This document shows positions 22,092 to 61,982 of a stretch of 64,000 nucleotides of DNA, one piece after another. The translations under genes were made by a program, and so were the position numbers. The notes under the pieces are model-generated. The model had not been told where the DNA came from. It searched no databases and saw nothing but the letters and a program-made list of their open reading frames with translations. Source of the stretch: Hyposmocoma kahamanoa (lineage: Eukaryota; Arthropoda; Insecta; Lepidoptera; Cosmopterigidae). The stretch is taken from contig NW_020654422.1 in the NCBI RefSeq assembly GCF_003589595.1, positions 2,119,029 to 2,183,028 of the forward strand. The letters run 5' to 3'. Numbering within the stretch: position 1 is the stretch's first letter; each line of letters starts with the position of its first letter.

Positions 22092-24477
22092 AAAGCGACT
22101 GCCAGCCCTGTCAAACAAGTTTCGAGAGAACTAGACTCTTGGGCCGAACACCTTGAAAAACCCTTCGCTAGATACGTTTAGCTCTTGAGCGGATCTTACA
22201 GGTATTATAGCGCGGTCTTAGAACTGATAGGTAGTACTTACTTACCACTGGAAGTAGATAACCTTCAAATCGAGCTCACATTGAGTCTTTTATAGTGCCA
22301 AATAAGTTTGATAGAGTTTTTCTCGTCACACCGATTTGTATTTCTCGGGTTTTTCACGGTTTTTCTTATGTCGTATATTGCACTGGAGCTATTTGTGAGC
22401 TGCGTTTGATTGGTGTCACATCTTATGAACCATAATTTATAAATAACTTCACGTTTTGAACACTGTCGTAGGCATAACACGTTGTAATTAAACACGCGTT
22501 CTTTTGGCAAAATGAATAGTAAAATAAGCGAAACTTTTTGTAATCAAACGACTAAATGAAACCAAAGATTTATAGTATTTATTGTTGATGAGTAAACTAT
22601 AGTTGAAACTAATTTTTATACATTCCCTTATTAACTATGTAGTATAATATGTTTCAGAATCGATTTTTATAATATAATTGAATTTGTTTTATTGTTATTA
22701 CTATGAATTCGTGTAAAATGTGGTCTCCGAAGTGTCAAATTTATGTTTTTATTATCCGTGTGTATAGATATAATTTATAGCCGATTCTTTTGTATGCAAT
22801 CCTACCCTCTTACAACGCAACCAAGTGCCATCGTGTCTATGATTTTTAAAATATTTTTATATGTATCTGTAAATATTTTACAAGAGCTATTTGATAGGTT
22901 AAAAGAGTGGACTAGGAACGTTTACAAAAATGCATCCGGCCAACATGAATATTATTTACAAAATAATTAATTATATTTGAAAGGAGAAACACAATATTTA
23001 TTTGACTATGGATTAATGATTATTATATAAAATGTGTTCTATGAATCGAATATTTAATTTTAAATTCGTCCATAGTAATTACGCGACTAGTCCATTCTTT
23101 TGACGCCACTTAAATGTTATATTAGCGGCCTGCACGTCGCGAATGTGTTCTCAATACTAGCGCTTATTATTGCTCGACGCATTAGTATGGTCATCCGTTC
23201 CATTGAATTGTACATTTTTATACTACAGTCTATCCATATTGATATTTTCCTGTGGCTGTAACTTCTCGTTTTCTTAAACTTTCGTCACAGACTACTTAAT
23301 AATTGCTACGTAACAGATACATCACTCATACATAATCGAAAATACCAACGCTATAATAGTCTACTAAATCTGGCTAATGAAACCAGGCGCTCACTACGAG
23401 GTAAAAGGAACCTAAGCACATGTTCGGAGAGATGAAAATAACGTTTCCCGCCGTGTGCAGTCGTGCGGAACCGAATGCTGGGGATGTACTGTACTGTACT
23501 GGGGTGTGGGAAGGATTGTAATGGAAATGAAAGACTTGTCTGTGCGCTTGCACTGTCATCGATACACTCACCAGTAGACACTATCGCGTAACCTCGAGCG
23601 AGTGATGGAGTCATGCTTTCGTCACTACTATCAATTTCGAATTTGAGACAAATGCAGTTAGTTTTATGCCATTTAGTAAATCTTTTTACTTAATAAACGT
23701 CAACAGGACATTATCACGTTGGAAAGACTTTAATCGAAGGCATCCGTGCATCTTTTAGATATATACTTAAAGCGAAGTAAGGAAATGTAACACCAATACT
23801 TATTATGTTCATATATCATTGTATTATTGTATTTAAAACTGTTCTCTACGTATTGGCCCCTTATATACTTGTCAAATTGATTACGATGTTATATCGTAGA
23901 CGTTAGGGCTCTTTATTGACAGTTTTTTGAGTGACAATATTATTTTCCGTTCAAATACGAGCTTGTTCGGTCAAAATCATCTTTGACCACATTAGATAGA
24001 AAGTAATAGGAAAAAATCAATGCACGGTTCTCTCATAAGTAATTAATTATTGCCTCACACGAGCTTTTTTTTGGTTATCTTTGACTTCATACAAAATTGT
24101 TTGAATAGAACCGTTTGAATGGTGCCCCACTGCACTTGCTGTGTAAAGCTCCTTCGTGTTCCTTCTAACGTCATGTAAAAAGACTTTCATAACTAACACT
24201 TTCAATTCTTGTCCTTTCTTTTTACAAGTTGTTTTCGAAAACTGTCAATAAAGTTATTTTAACCTTTAAAAACTTAGGTTAGAATAAACACTGCCAAGAT
24301 GGGCCTAATTTTATTCAAGTTGCAGCTATTTTTAAACCTTATTTCAAAGGCGTTAAGTTTGTATTCTGATAGGTAAACAACTAGCACAGTTGATCGACTG
24401 CGTAGCGTTAACGAGTGATGTTTAACCTACATTATTGATAGTTAGATTTAGGATGACTGGTTAGTACAGAATGTTCT

Positions 24478-24680
24478 TATCGTATCGATGGCATTTATAC
24501 CATAATGCTTGCCAGTGGTGAAAGGATTTGCTATTCGGCGTAAGGAAACCGCCGATGGTTGCCCGGGGTGCGCTAGACGTACAAAAAAGGAATGGTACGT
24601 CGTAGCAGAGAGGCTCCTTTGGTACACCTAACGCGGACTTCAAAAACTTCAAAAACTTTAACTTCAAAAACTCACATTAT
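24478..24680 (+). repeat. Family C 5' part plus short tandem repeat
   Basis: tatcgatggcatttatacca, then gtgcgctagacgtac: only the 5' segment of family C. It ends in a small tandem run of the unit acttcaaaaac (about 24638-24672). Confidence 0.6.
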
Positions 24681-25375
24681 TATAAAATAATTTCTACAAA
24701 TAACGTTAGATCGAATTTTTAATAAAACTTTGTTCAGTACTCTATCGTTGTTGTAATTGAAACTCTATTCTCTATATTATAAGTGATAAGGACTAGAAAG
24801 TGCACAAAACAGAAAAATAATAAATATTATTTCAAAGACCCGAATATTCTGTATTAACTGGTTAATCCACAAATTCTAGAATATTACCTAGGGTCGAGTC
24901 AGCGTAGCGAGTTAACATAGAGCCTTCAATGTATTATTAGCACAATTAATTTCTTATTATTATATTATTAATTGTATTATTATTCTGTTATAATCGTCTT
25001 GTCATTATTTTAAGTTGTATAAATTTATTGTCTACTTAAGGCATAGCTAGGTAGTGGTAATTATATTAGGGCAATATTTGATCGATTGTAGAGTTAACAG
25101 GAAAAGTGGAAACAATGTTTTCCAAAGTAGTGTCTGATTGACCAATTAACTGTCAGGAATTGATCAATCAGTCTTGGTTTGTGAAAGATTGTACTGTTGT
25201 GGTGGCATTAAAGCAACACGGCTTTTCATTTCAATGTAAGAAATGAGCTTAATGACACCACAGTAGGAATTAATTTTGTATAATACCAACAATTGTGTTT
25301 TGCGTTTCATTTGAATCTCAGTATCGAACGTGTAACTACAACTTGGTATACTTTAAAATGGAAAATTAAATGTTT

Positions 25376-26047
25376 CATCACTATTTTGTGAATTTTATTT
25401 TTATAATTATTTAATTTCCTTTACCTTAATAACTTACACAATTTATAAAACTATTAACATTTTTATGGACGGACGGATTCAGAATCACACAGGCCATTCT
25501 TGTGTCATGTCCCCACATTCATCAATATTTCGTGAATTTTATCTGTAATCGTTCAATTTCCTTCTACTCACTTAAACACTTCTATAAATATTAAATTTTT
25601 ACGGACGGATTCTTTAAGAACCGTATAGACGATTCTGTGCGATTCTTATGCCATGTCCCCACACTCATCAATATTTCGTGAATTTTATTTATATATTTAA
25701 TTTTGTTCTACTTACTTACACAACTCACATAAATATTAAATATTTATGGACGGACTCGTTAAGAATCGCACAGGCCATTCTTGTGCCATGTCCCCACGTT
25801 CATCTATATTTCGTGAATTTTATTTAAAATTATTTAATTTCATGCTACAAGTACAATGATAGCAAGTACTAACTTACATAATTGTAAAAATATTAAAATT
25901 TTTGTGAACAGATTCGTTAAGAATGGCACAGGTGGTGAATGCACCACTATTTCGTGAATTTTATTTACAATTATATATTTTCTTCTGCTTACACAATTGC
26001 GAAAAAATATTCATATTTTAATGGACGGATTCGTTTGTGCCATTTTT
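25376..26047. repeat. Tandem repeat array, about 145-bp unit, about 4.5 copies
   Basis: The marker cgtgaattttat recurs at 25387 (tgtg variant), 25531, 25677, 25812 and 25953, i.e. spacing 144, 146, 135 and 141. Each unit also carries ggacgga(t/c)tc, aagaat(c/g)gcacagg and catgtccccac. Copies differ at many positions. In the Shank-WDR19 intergenic region. Confidence 0.85.
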
Positions 26048-27059
26048 CGGAGTCTAGGCTGATATTCGATATAAAATGCCAAATCCTGTATTAATATAGA
26101 GAAATCAATCCTGTGTTTCAATTTCTGAAGTCCAGGAATTGGCTTCGAAAATGTATAGGATGTGACATTTTACAAAAGTGGCTTATAGCTTAAATACTGG
26201 CCTTTATAGAACACTTATCTAGTTTAAAAAAAATATGCCCTATGAAATGTGCGTGGTTTGTGAAATTACCTGCGCATATAAAGTTGATTACATTCGCCTT
26301 ATCATAGAGGCATTAGTGTAAAGATATCGATGGCCTTGCAGATAATAAACAGCGGGAACGTGCGCATAATCCCCTGGAAGCGAATTTATCGCTTATCTTT
26401 ATAAGTTTCTAGATATTTCTATATAGTTAATAATACTTTCGGAATATTCTAATCCCACGTACGTTACATTAATGGTCTTAAGTATTTTCTTATAGAGGAA
26501 TTTAGATACCGACCGTAAAAACCAGAGACAATAATTATAAAAAAAAATCATCATCGGCAAATCATCTAAGAAAGACGATGATTCTCAAAGCCATTTATAT
26601 GGACCCTCAGTTCTTCAACCTACAAGAGGTCCATGTTAATGAAAACAAATCGGAGGTACAGACGTTAATGGTGGTCCACGAGATTAGATCCTATTAAGGC
26701 AGAGCATTCTTGTTTTCCACATAATATAATAATAATCCACACTGCACGGATAGTGTACTATCACACAAGATACCTGACCGTTAGACCTGTTCAATTCCAC
26801 GAACTTTTTTTTAAATATGATTTTTTTTAACGGGATTGTTGCACTTTTTAAATGTTAACGTTGACAAGTAGTTTTAAGTTGTTTACTAATTATAATTTAG
26901 AAAAATTAAAATAAAGTATTTGTTGCGTTACCCACACACGAAGTTTGATGGTGGTGGTTCATATCGAGAATCTAACATTCTAAAGACACTCCGTACACCT
27001 ATCCAGAGGTAAAAAAAAACATATTTATATTATATAACCATAGCTAAATAATATTTTAT

Positions 27060-27136
27060 TTTTTTTATGAGACTCGAACCACGCTCCGCCTTAACATGAA
27101 AAGCAATTCTTAAACCGCTAAACCACGACGGCCTTA
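27060..27136 (-). repeat. tRNA-like SINE fragment
   Basis: Minus strand: aggccgtcgtggtttagcgg, then ggttcgagtctc. Box A and box B spacing is tRNA-like, but there is no cloverleaf with a matching acceptor stem, so not a tRNA gene. Confidence 0.5.
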
Positions 27137-27324
27137 CTATTGCATGTTGAATTTCGTATTCTGCATTTGTAATAACTATACGTTAAAGATCAAATTGGCT
27201 TAAAAACTTTTTTACAATGTCATTCACTAATGACACCATCAGGAAGTCATACTAAAATGAATTTTACGGCTAACAGGGTAAAGATTACGTTTAACACTTT
27301 GGAAACACATTTATAAACTATATA

Positions 27325-27530
27325 AACTGCCTCCGTGGCCGAACGGTGGCAATGCTGAACGGTCACGCAGAGGTCTCGGGTTCGATTCCCTGGATCGGAG
27401 AAATATTTGTATGGCCTACATTTATTTGTCGCGTGAGTTTGAGTGTAATTCGTGGTTGTCTATGTGTGTGAACCATGTCATCCGAGATATAAGGCTTCCC
27501 TTGTGCGGGGCTATGAATGTGTGTGTTATT
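27325..27530 (+). mobile_element. SINE-A copy 4
   Basis: Full-length: aactgcctccgtggccgaac, ggttcgattccctgg, tatggcctacatttatttg and the tail gtgtgtgttat. Directly followed (27541) by MITE-E. Confidence 0.82.
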
Positions 27531-27540
27531 TATATGCTCA

Positions 27541-28072
27541 GGGGGTCGATTCAGAACCTTACGATAACTCAGTTGTCGACTGATTTCTTTTCATTTTTAT
27601 TCACAACACCCGAATCGAACGTCAAATTGTCGATTCGAAACCAAACCGAAATGACATCGCACCACTACGATTACTCGAATTTCTCGACCGACAAGGGCTA
27701 CAAACATTATTCAGAACACAGTTATCGAATGAAAGTTACCGAACGTCCTATTGTTTTTATATAAAGTCTGGATTTTGTTCAATTTTATTAGTTTATTTTA
27801 ATGCAAGACTAATGTATTCCTATATTTTAGGCCATTAAAGTCTTAAAAACGTATATTTGATTTCCATTTTTCGTTTTACTTCTTTCATTTTCATTTTTCT
27901 TATCTATGTCACCGACTAACTCCGTAAACGTTGTTGGATAATACCCGAGGCCGAACCGAACGTTTAACTCGGAATGTTCTTAATAGCTCGGAAGGCGCCC
28001 TTCGATTCGAGAACGATTTCCAATCGAATGATTCGGTTAAAATATCGAAGAGTTCTGAATCGGGATCCAGAA
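27541..28072. mobile_element. MITE-E copy 1
   Basis: Starts gggggtcgattcagaacctt and ends agttctgaatcgggatcc, i.e. inverted ends. It matches 50910-51401 in reverse complement across its length, including cgataactcagttgtcgac and aaagtcttaaaa. Open frames in it (27411-27764, 27931-28239) are chance. Confidence 0.68.
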
Positions 28073-29389
28073 CCAAAAGATCTACAAAGACGGCTTGGGG
28101 GTCAGATATCTTGTGTCATTGCGTGTACCTATATACAGACGGCAGCACATCAAGCTACACATTGACGGATCTTGTTTCGTTGCTCTGGAGGCGATATTTG
28201 AGCAAGTGTACAGTACAGCTTGGTAGCACACTAACATAATACTTTCTTATAATAGACACATAAATTACATTTGCAAATAAACATTTCACAATTGATAAAT
28301 GTATTATATTGATAAACCTAACACGTAATTCTTTTTTTTTGTTTTTTTAAAGTTTATCACTCTATAGTTAAACTTATCGAAGTGAGTGGCACTTTGTTAG
28401 CTGTCATAAACACATTTGAAGTGGATGAATTTATAAAAAAAATCCATAATAGAAAGGCCCCCAGACCCCCTGGTCTGGGGGTGGCTTACGAGACAAGAAA
28501 GTTTAGGAACCTCTGATCTAAGGCATTCGGTCACACTGATTCTACTAATTATACTATGTAATAAATGTTTTCGTCTAATTGAGCAACAAGCAAGTAGTTA
28601 TACCCCTGAAACTTTGCTTTTTTGCTGTCATAATGGTACTTGGTACTTATAGTATGAATCATAATTATATGTTCAAAACGTAAACAAAGGTAAACATACA
28701 CAAACAAAATGATAACCGAGCCAAAAAATACATTTAAAATAGTAGTCTCCTATTTTTGATGAATTTTCAAGCTGTAACCTAATAAAACTTAGAACAATTC
28801 ACGGTTTGCAATATATAATTTCGCATAATTTCGTTTTATACAATAATTATAATAAAAGATTATGTTTAAGGTCGCAAATAGTTTTATGACACTGACAACA
28901 TAATCGGGATCAAAAACATTTTTGTGCTGCCATTTTGTCATGTGATAGATGTCATTCGAGCTCCGTTTCTCTAATCCGAATGTTTTTTGTATCCGTAGTG
29001 CGTTGTTAAATTATTGTGTGTTGTTGCTAAGTTTTTGTTTATTGTTAATATTTTGTAATAGGTAATTGAATATAATGATAATGAGAATCTCCTCCTCTTC
29101 CAATTCCGTTAAAAATAGAAGTTTTAGCACATCTGCATTTACACTTTGACAATGACATTTCACGACATTTCTTCGTTTACATTTTGGACTTCTAATTATG
29201 ATACATACTATACATAGCTACATAGTGTAGTGTAGTATTTACATAATCTCGCAAATCTACACATTTCTAAGTTCTTTGTCATCAATATACAATTGATTTG
29301 AAACAATTAATGTTTCCATTTGAATAAAGAGAAACCCGAAAATTAGTAAGTTTCCTAAAAAAAGCAAAGTTTTTGCAAGGAAATAAAGA

Positions 29390-29660
29390 TTTAGCGATTG
29401 TAACACATAGGAAATGTAACTATTTTGCCGTATTTAAATCGTGTATATTTGTTTTTCAAACAAACCAAAACGTTTCGGGCCCTTTACAAGTCCCATGGGC
29501 ACAGTTGAAACGAAACTAAAAAATAGTTTCTAATTTATAATAATCGCGAAAATCCAAGAACTCGATAAATCTCAACCTGCTACATTTAGGGTCCTTAATG
29601 GAGTAACGGACCCATGGTCACGGCGATTTAAATCCGAAAAAATTTTTATTATGTTAGAAC
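29390..29660. mobile_element. MITE-D copy 2, diverged
   Basis: ggaaatgtaactattttgcc and gcgatttaaatccgaaaaaa at the two ends; centre cgtttcgggccctttacaag. It ends about 160 bp beyond the WDR19 stop. Confidence 0.55.
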
Positions 29661-29818
29661 CAATTAGAAAATTATATTGGTAACTCAGAAACAAAAACCT
29701 TGTTACATGGTATTCTCTATGGAACTTATGACATCAGGTTGTCTTTCGTAGATAACCTGCATACCTTATTCTTCTAATTTACAAGTTGTATAAGTCATGA
29801 TAAGTTGTCACTGCTGTA

Positions 29819-58078
<28,260 letters not shown>

Positions 58079-58701
58079 TTTGGTCAAAAACTTTGCTTTA
58101 AAAGTTGTTATTGACTCAACAGAACTTAAATGAAAAGAAATAATTATTACATTTTCATTTTTACACTTAGTTGCAATAAAATTCAATTATCACACCTTCT
58201 GTTTCTGTTCAAACACATGTTTCGTTGCTTAGCAACAAAACAGCCAACATTGCATAGCAAAACAAATGTCATTCTACAATCGATCGATTTAGATTGACGT
58301 AATTCAATATTCCCAACTACTACATAGAACGGAAACAGTACAACACTTTAAATAAAATGTCGTAAATGAATTGCATTCTAGCGCGATAAATGCGCTAAGT
58401 AAAACGAGCAAAAAATATAGCCTTACATTTCTTAACTATATTACTTCTCTCAGTTATTTCATTTCTTGTTCCATATGTGCTCCAAAGAAACTTATATTAT
58501 GGCATTGTCGACATTGTCGTCCTATACCTTAGAGGATGGAAAAAAATATACTGTTACCACACTGTTACTGCTTACTGACAGTTGCGAATTTGCGAAGTGC
58601 CGTGGAAGTGCCTCGACAATCCAAAACGAAGCTCGATTTTAGCTAACCTATTTACTTAATAATTAATTGAATAACTTCAGTAATTCATATATTTCTGTGT
58701 G
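58079..58701. promoter_or_regulatory. Bidirectional promoter region of WDR19 and RARS2
   Basis: The start codons of the two genes lie 623 bp apart on opposite strands, so their regulatory regions must overlap. The WDR19 side contains the X-box at 58224-58236. No TATA box with a clear relation to either start was identified. Whether the two genes share one open region or have separate start sites cannot be told from sequence. Confidence 0.6.
58224..58236. promoter_or_regulatory. RFX X-box upstream of WDR19
   Basis: GTTGCTTAGCAAC is a perfect inverted repeat with one central base and fits the RFX half-site pair GYTRYY-N1-RRYRAC. It lies 146 bp upstream of the WDR19 ATG. RFX factors drive ciliary gene expression in flies, worms and vertebrates, and IFT genes are typical targets. 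Site seen directly; function inferred. Confidence 0.7.
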
Positions 58702-60472
58702 ATGACTACTAGGCTGAGGGCGCTGTTGTTGGATAAGGTTATAAAATTTATATCTGCAATGTTCATTTAAGTGGTACTTATAGCAAGAATACTTTTTTTT
58801 CAGGCGATACCTCACGGTTTGCACGGATATTCGACTTTATTCAAGCTTAAAAATGTACACATTTCGTACGAACATAACGAGAACCATTTTAAATTGTACT
58901 TAACGAGTAAAACATGTCAAAATTTCGGGGATGTAGATCAGGCGACGTTAGCTGTTAATCCAGAATTAATACAAGTAAACGTAGATCGAGGGACATTTAT
59001 ACAAGACACGTTGGAAAGTATAACATTTAACAAACTTCGATCATCTAAAGACCCAAAGAAAATAGTAATAGATTTCAGTTCTCCAAATATAGCAAAACCT
59101 TTTCATGCGGGCCATTTAAGATCCACAATCATTGGCAACTTCATTGCAAATATAAACAAACATTTCAATAATAAAGTCACAAAAATTAATTATTTAGGCG
59201 ATTGGGGCACACAGTTTGGGTTATTACAATATGGGCTGAAAACAAAAGGTATTAATGCAGAAAAATTGACTGACAATCCAGTAAAAACTTTATATGACAC
59301 ATATGTCTATGCAAACCAAGTAGCAAAACAAGATGAAACTGTACATGAAGAAGCAAAAAAATACTTTTCTGACATAGAACAAGGAAAAATGGACTTAGAA
59401 AACTGGAAGAAAATTCGGGAACTGACAGTACAAGAGCTACAAAATGTTTACCAAAGACTTGGAATACAATTTGATGCGTACCATTGGGAGTCAGATTACA
59501 ACTATTTAGCTATAAAGGACCTAATGACCTCATTAGAATCCCAGAAAATAATTACTGTTGACAATGCAGGAAAGAAAGTTGCCAAAATAAATAACAAAGA
59601 TGTTACAGTTTTAAAAAGTGATAATTCAACTCTGTATCTTTCCAGAGATATTGCAGCTTTATTAGATAGATACAAGAGATACAATTTTGATAAAATGCTT
59701 TATGTTGTTGATAATGCACAAACAGATCATTTTGCTGCAGTATTTGATATTGTAAAAAACATCAATAAAAAATGCACTGCAGGCTGTGAACACATAAAAT
59801 TTGGAAGAATCAAAGGCATGAGCACGAGGACTGGAAATGTTGTATTTCTAAATGATATACTGGATGAAGCAAAGCGAAAAATGCATGAAAAACAGTTGCA
59901 ATCCAAAAGTAAATGATTTTTTCCTACATGTAACTCTCTCTATGAAATACATATTATCCTTATTTTTTACAGATACCAGGAATACTGCAATGAATGAAGA
60001 AACATGTGATGTTTTGGGTACAACAGCAGTCATAATTAATGACTTGAAGCAACGCAGACAAAAGGACTACATTTTCAAATGGGATAGGGCATTACAAAGT
60101 GAAGGTGACAGTGGAATCAAATTGCAGTACCTACACTGCAGACTTTGGAGCTTAGAACAAAATTCTGGAGTCACACTTCCAGCACAGTGTGAACCTAAAT
60201 GTGTCCCTGAGGAAGTTGTTGGTGATGTAGTCACAGAATTAGCGAGATTTGAAGACATTTTACAAAGATCTTTAGATGAATATGAAGCTTGTATCCTAGT
60301 TAATTATTTATTTAGACTAGCAAGACATGTCAATAGAATGTTCAATGAGTTGAAAGTAAAGGATACCGATAAAAATTTAGCAGAGCAAAGGCTGTTAGTG
60401 TTTCATGCCGCAAGAATAGTAGTTAAAACTAGCTTGGAAATATTGGGAGTAAAACCTTTATATGAAATGTAA
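58702..60472 (+). CDS. RARS2: Arginyl-tRNA synthetase, mitochondrial type (RARS2), complete, 3 exons
   Basis: Charges mitochondrial tRNA-Arg (class Ia enzyme, ATP plus arginine). Exons 58702-58737, 58804-59908 and 59973-60472 join in phase to 546 codons plus TAA. The N-terminus MTTRLRALLLDKAIPHGLHG is basic and hydroxylated, as for a mitochondrial presequence. The class I HIGH signature is HAGH in PFHAGHLRSTIIGNF, followed by INYLGDWGTQFGLLQYG. The substitute for the KMSKS loop is MSTRTG (RIKGMSTRTGNVVFLNDIL), as in other mitochondrial ArgRSs. The C-terminal anticodon-binding DALR domain begins near DYIFKWDRALQSEGDSG and ends LEILGVKPLYEM, close to human RARS2. Human RARS2 is 578 aa; the N-terminal domain is shorter here. 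Introns are only 66 and 64 bp. The frame into which exon 2 reads through is open past its donor for only a few codons. Confidence 0.95.
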
Positions 60473-61289
60473 ATTGAATACAGTTTAATGCAATACTCTG
60501 TATTTTATTTCCACAGAAATACCTCCTCGCATTAAAGTTACAATAATTACAGAGCCTGATATAATATCATAAATGTACAGTAGATGGCGTTACAGTAAAA
60601 TCTAAATAGTCTAAAAGAAAAGCGCCAAATTAAGTTGCAAAAAGAATTCATTACTTGAAATCATAGATATATTCAGCGCTAATGCGCTGAATATATCTTT
60701 CAACTCATATTATACTAGATTATGATCGTGTAAAATTTACAACTTCTGATAATACGTAGATTATTTTAAAACAAATTATATTTCTGCTCACCCAATGTAG
60801 ACAGTATGTATGTACCTATTATAATATATCTTTGTATTTCTTTTCTTTTAATAGACTTTTTTCTGAAATCGATGTTTGCATTGAAAAATTTAGTATTTAT
60901 ATTTCCTCAATTAGGCTAACTAATATTTTTTAAACTGAGTCTTTCTGAAGGCATCTCTTTGTGTAATTTATTTTAAAGCCTGTATATAAAATTTTTGGAG
61001 CCATACATTTTTAAAAAGCTTGTAATTTGTCTATGCCATTCTACAGACACGTCGTATTGATGGTGACCACTCCCGATTTGGCGGGATTATTTGAGTGGTG
61101 GCACATTTATACTGCTTAAATTTTTTATTTACCACTTGTAAGAGTTTAGTGTATTATTACATTTATAACAACTTACTAACATTGCATTAGAACTTCGTTT
61201 TGTGTGAATTTATCAAAGATATTTGATAATATTTATCATTACATGAATACTAAATGTTCGGCTATCTTCGGAAATGTTCGTATTCGAAC
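60473..61289. other. Intergenic gap between RARS2 and CBP
   Basis: AT-rich. It contains the RARS2 3'UTR and a 34-base hairpin at 60665-60698. No gene was recognised. Confidence 0.6.
60665..60698. repeat. Perfect hairpin downstream of RARS2
   Basis: AGATATATTCAGCGC / GCGCTGAATATATCT with loop taat, 193 bp after the RARS2 stop. Confidence 0.85.
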
Positions 61290-61450
61290 GCGCTGACGTC
61301 AGAAAAAATTGGACCGCTCCTGCGTCAAATCAGTACTTCCGGCAGTCACGTGGTATGCGCCGACCAATCCGAGCGCGTCTGCTCTTTATAGGCCGACATT
61401 TTCTGACAAGCGTAGAAAAAGTTTTCATCAACAGCCGCCATTTTGCGCTG
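61290..61450 (+). promoter_or_regulatory. Core/proximal promoter of CBP/nejire
   Basis: A local rise in GC and CpG inside AT-rich DNA, about 450-600 bp upstream of the CBP ATG. Visible sites: a perfect CRE TGACGTCA at 61294-61301, an ETS-like ACTTCCGG at about 61334-61341, a CACGTG E-box at 61347-61352, CCAAT at 61364-61368 and a YY1/Pho-like GCCGCCATTTTG at about 61434-61445. The start site was not determined; 5'UTR probably runs from about 61450 to 61897. Confidence 0.55.
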
Positions 61451-61897
61451 GAGAGACTGAGAAGAATTTCGGAATTTGTCGTGTAAATTTTCTGTTTTTT
61501 CTTACATCATTTTATCATAAACTGTACCATTCCGTGTATTTTAAAGTGTTAAGTGAAATCGTGTTGTCCGATCGGTAAAATAAGTTCTATAAAGTCGCGA
61601 AAATCTGGTGATATTGTTTTCATTTATTGTGCTAGTTCCGACGGAAGATGGTGAGAGGGTCTGTGTAGCTCTTCGTTCGATTCGGAGCTTTGTAATGGCG
61701 AATACTTGAGTGAGAAATTCTAATATGTGCCTTCAACGGTGCGAAGGACATCGAACGATCGGGATGTGGGTGAATTACATTATGATGGATGACAAATCGC
61801 TATAAAATGTTATTTCTTGAAGAAATAAGACATAAAAGTGTTATTTGAATCGGCGGGCCGAAATATTCACGACGGCTTACGTTTAGTAAACAGAGCC

Positions 61898-61982
61898 ATG
61901 GCCGATCATCATGTGGACGAGCCGCCTAATAAGCGGGCTAAGATGATCCGGGACCCGTTCCAGGGTCCCTCGGACTCCGCGG
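61898..61982 (+). CDS. nej: CBP / nejire histone acetyltransferase, first coding exon only
   Basis: Transcriptional coactivator and lysine acetyltransferase (CREB-binding protein). Only 28 codons plus one base lie in the window: MADHHVDEPPNKRAKM, then IRDPFQGPSDSAG, cut by a good donor (GG/GTAAGT at 61983). The start MADH..DEPP.KR.KM corresponds to fly Nejire (MMADHLDEPPQKRVKM as I recall) and human CBP (MAENLLDGPPNPKRAKL), including the basic nuclear localisation cluster. The ATG at 61898 has a good context (gagccATGG); the frame is open upstream for about 20 codons but has no earlier ATG there. The rest of this very large protein lies beyond base 64000. Short evidence, but a distinctive N-terminus. 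Confidence 0.86.

Larger units (their letters stand above)
22092..29818. other. Intergenic region between convergent Shank and WDR19
   Basis: The first part after the Shank stop should be 3'UTR; possible poly(A) signals are AATAAA at about 23691 and about 24246. No SAM-domain exon was found on the plus strand. Identified repeats are the family C 5' piece (24478-24640), the tandem array (25376-26047), a tRNA-like SINE piece (27060-27136), SINE-A (27325-27530), MITE-E (27541-28072), a piece of family K (28575-28655, reverse complement of 8650-8730) and MITE-D (29390-29660). No gene was supported. Confidence 0.6.

Noticed and set aside
21419..22114. 231-codon open frame on the minus strand over the last Shank exon
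   Set aside because: Mirror of a GC-rich coding exon; no splice or start logic, no family resemblance, and the plus strand is clearly Shank.
22743..22970. 75-codon frame after the Shank stop as a possible SAM or extra Shank exon
   Set aside because: Sequence is AT-rich and shows no SAM motif; treated as 3'UTR.
27411..28239. Two open frames of 117 and 102 codons
   Set aside because: They fall in SINE-A and MITE-E; similar peptides appear in reverse at 51164-51403 only because the MITE is repeated.
28459..28485. CRISPR- or terminator-like gccccc...ggggg hairpin
   Set aside because: Single short hairpin at the edge of a probable hAT-type remnant in a eukaryotic genome; no array or prokaryotic context.
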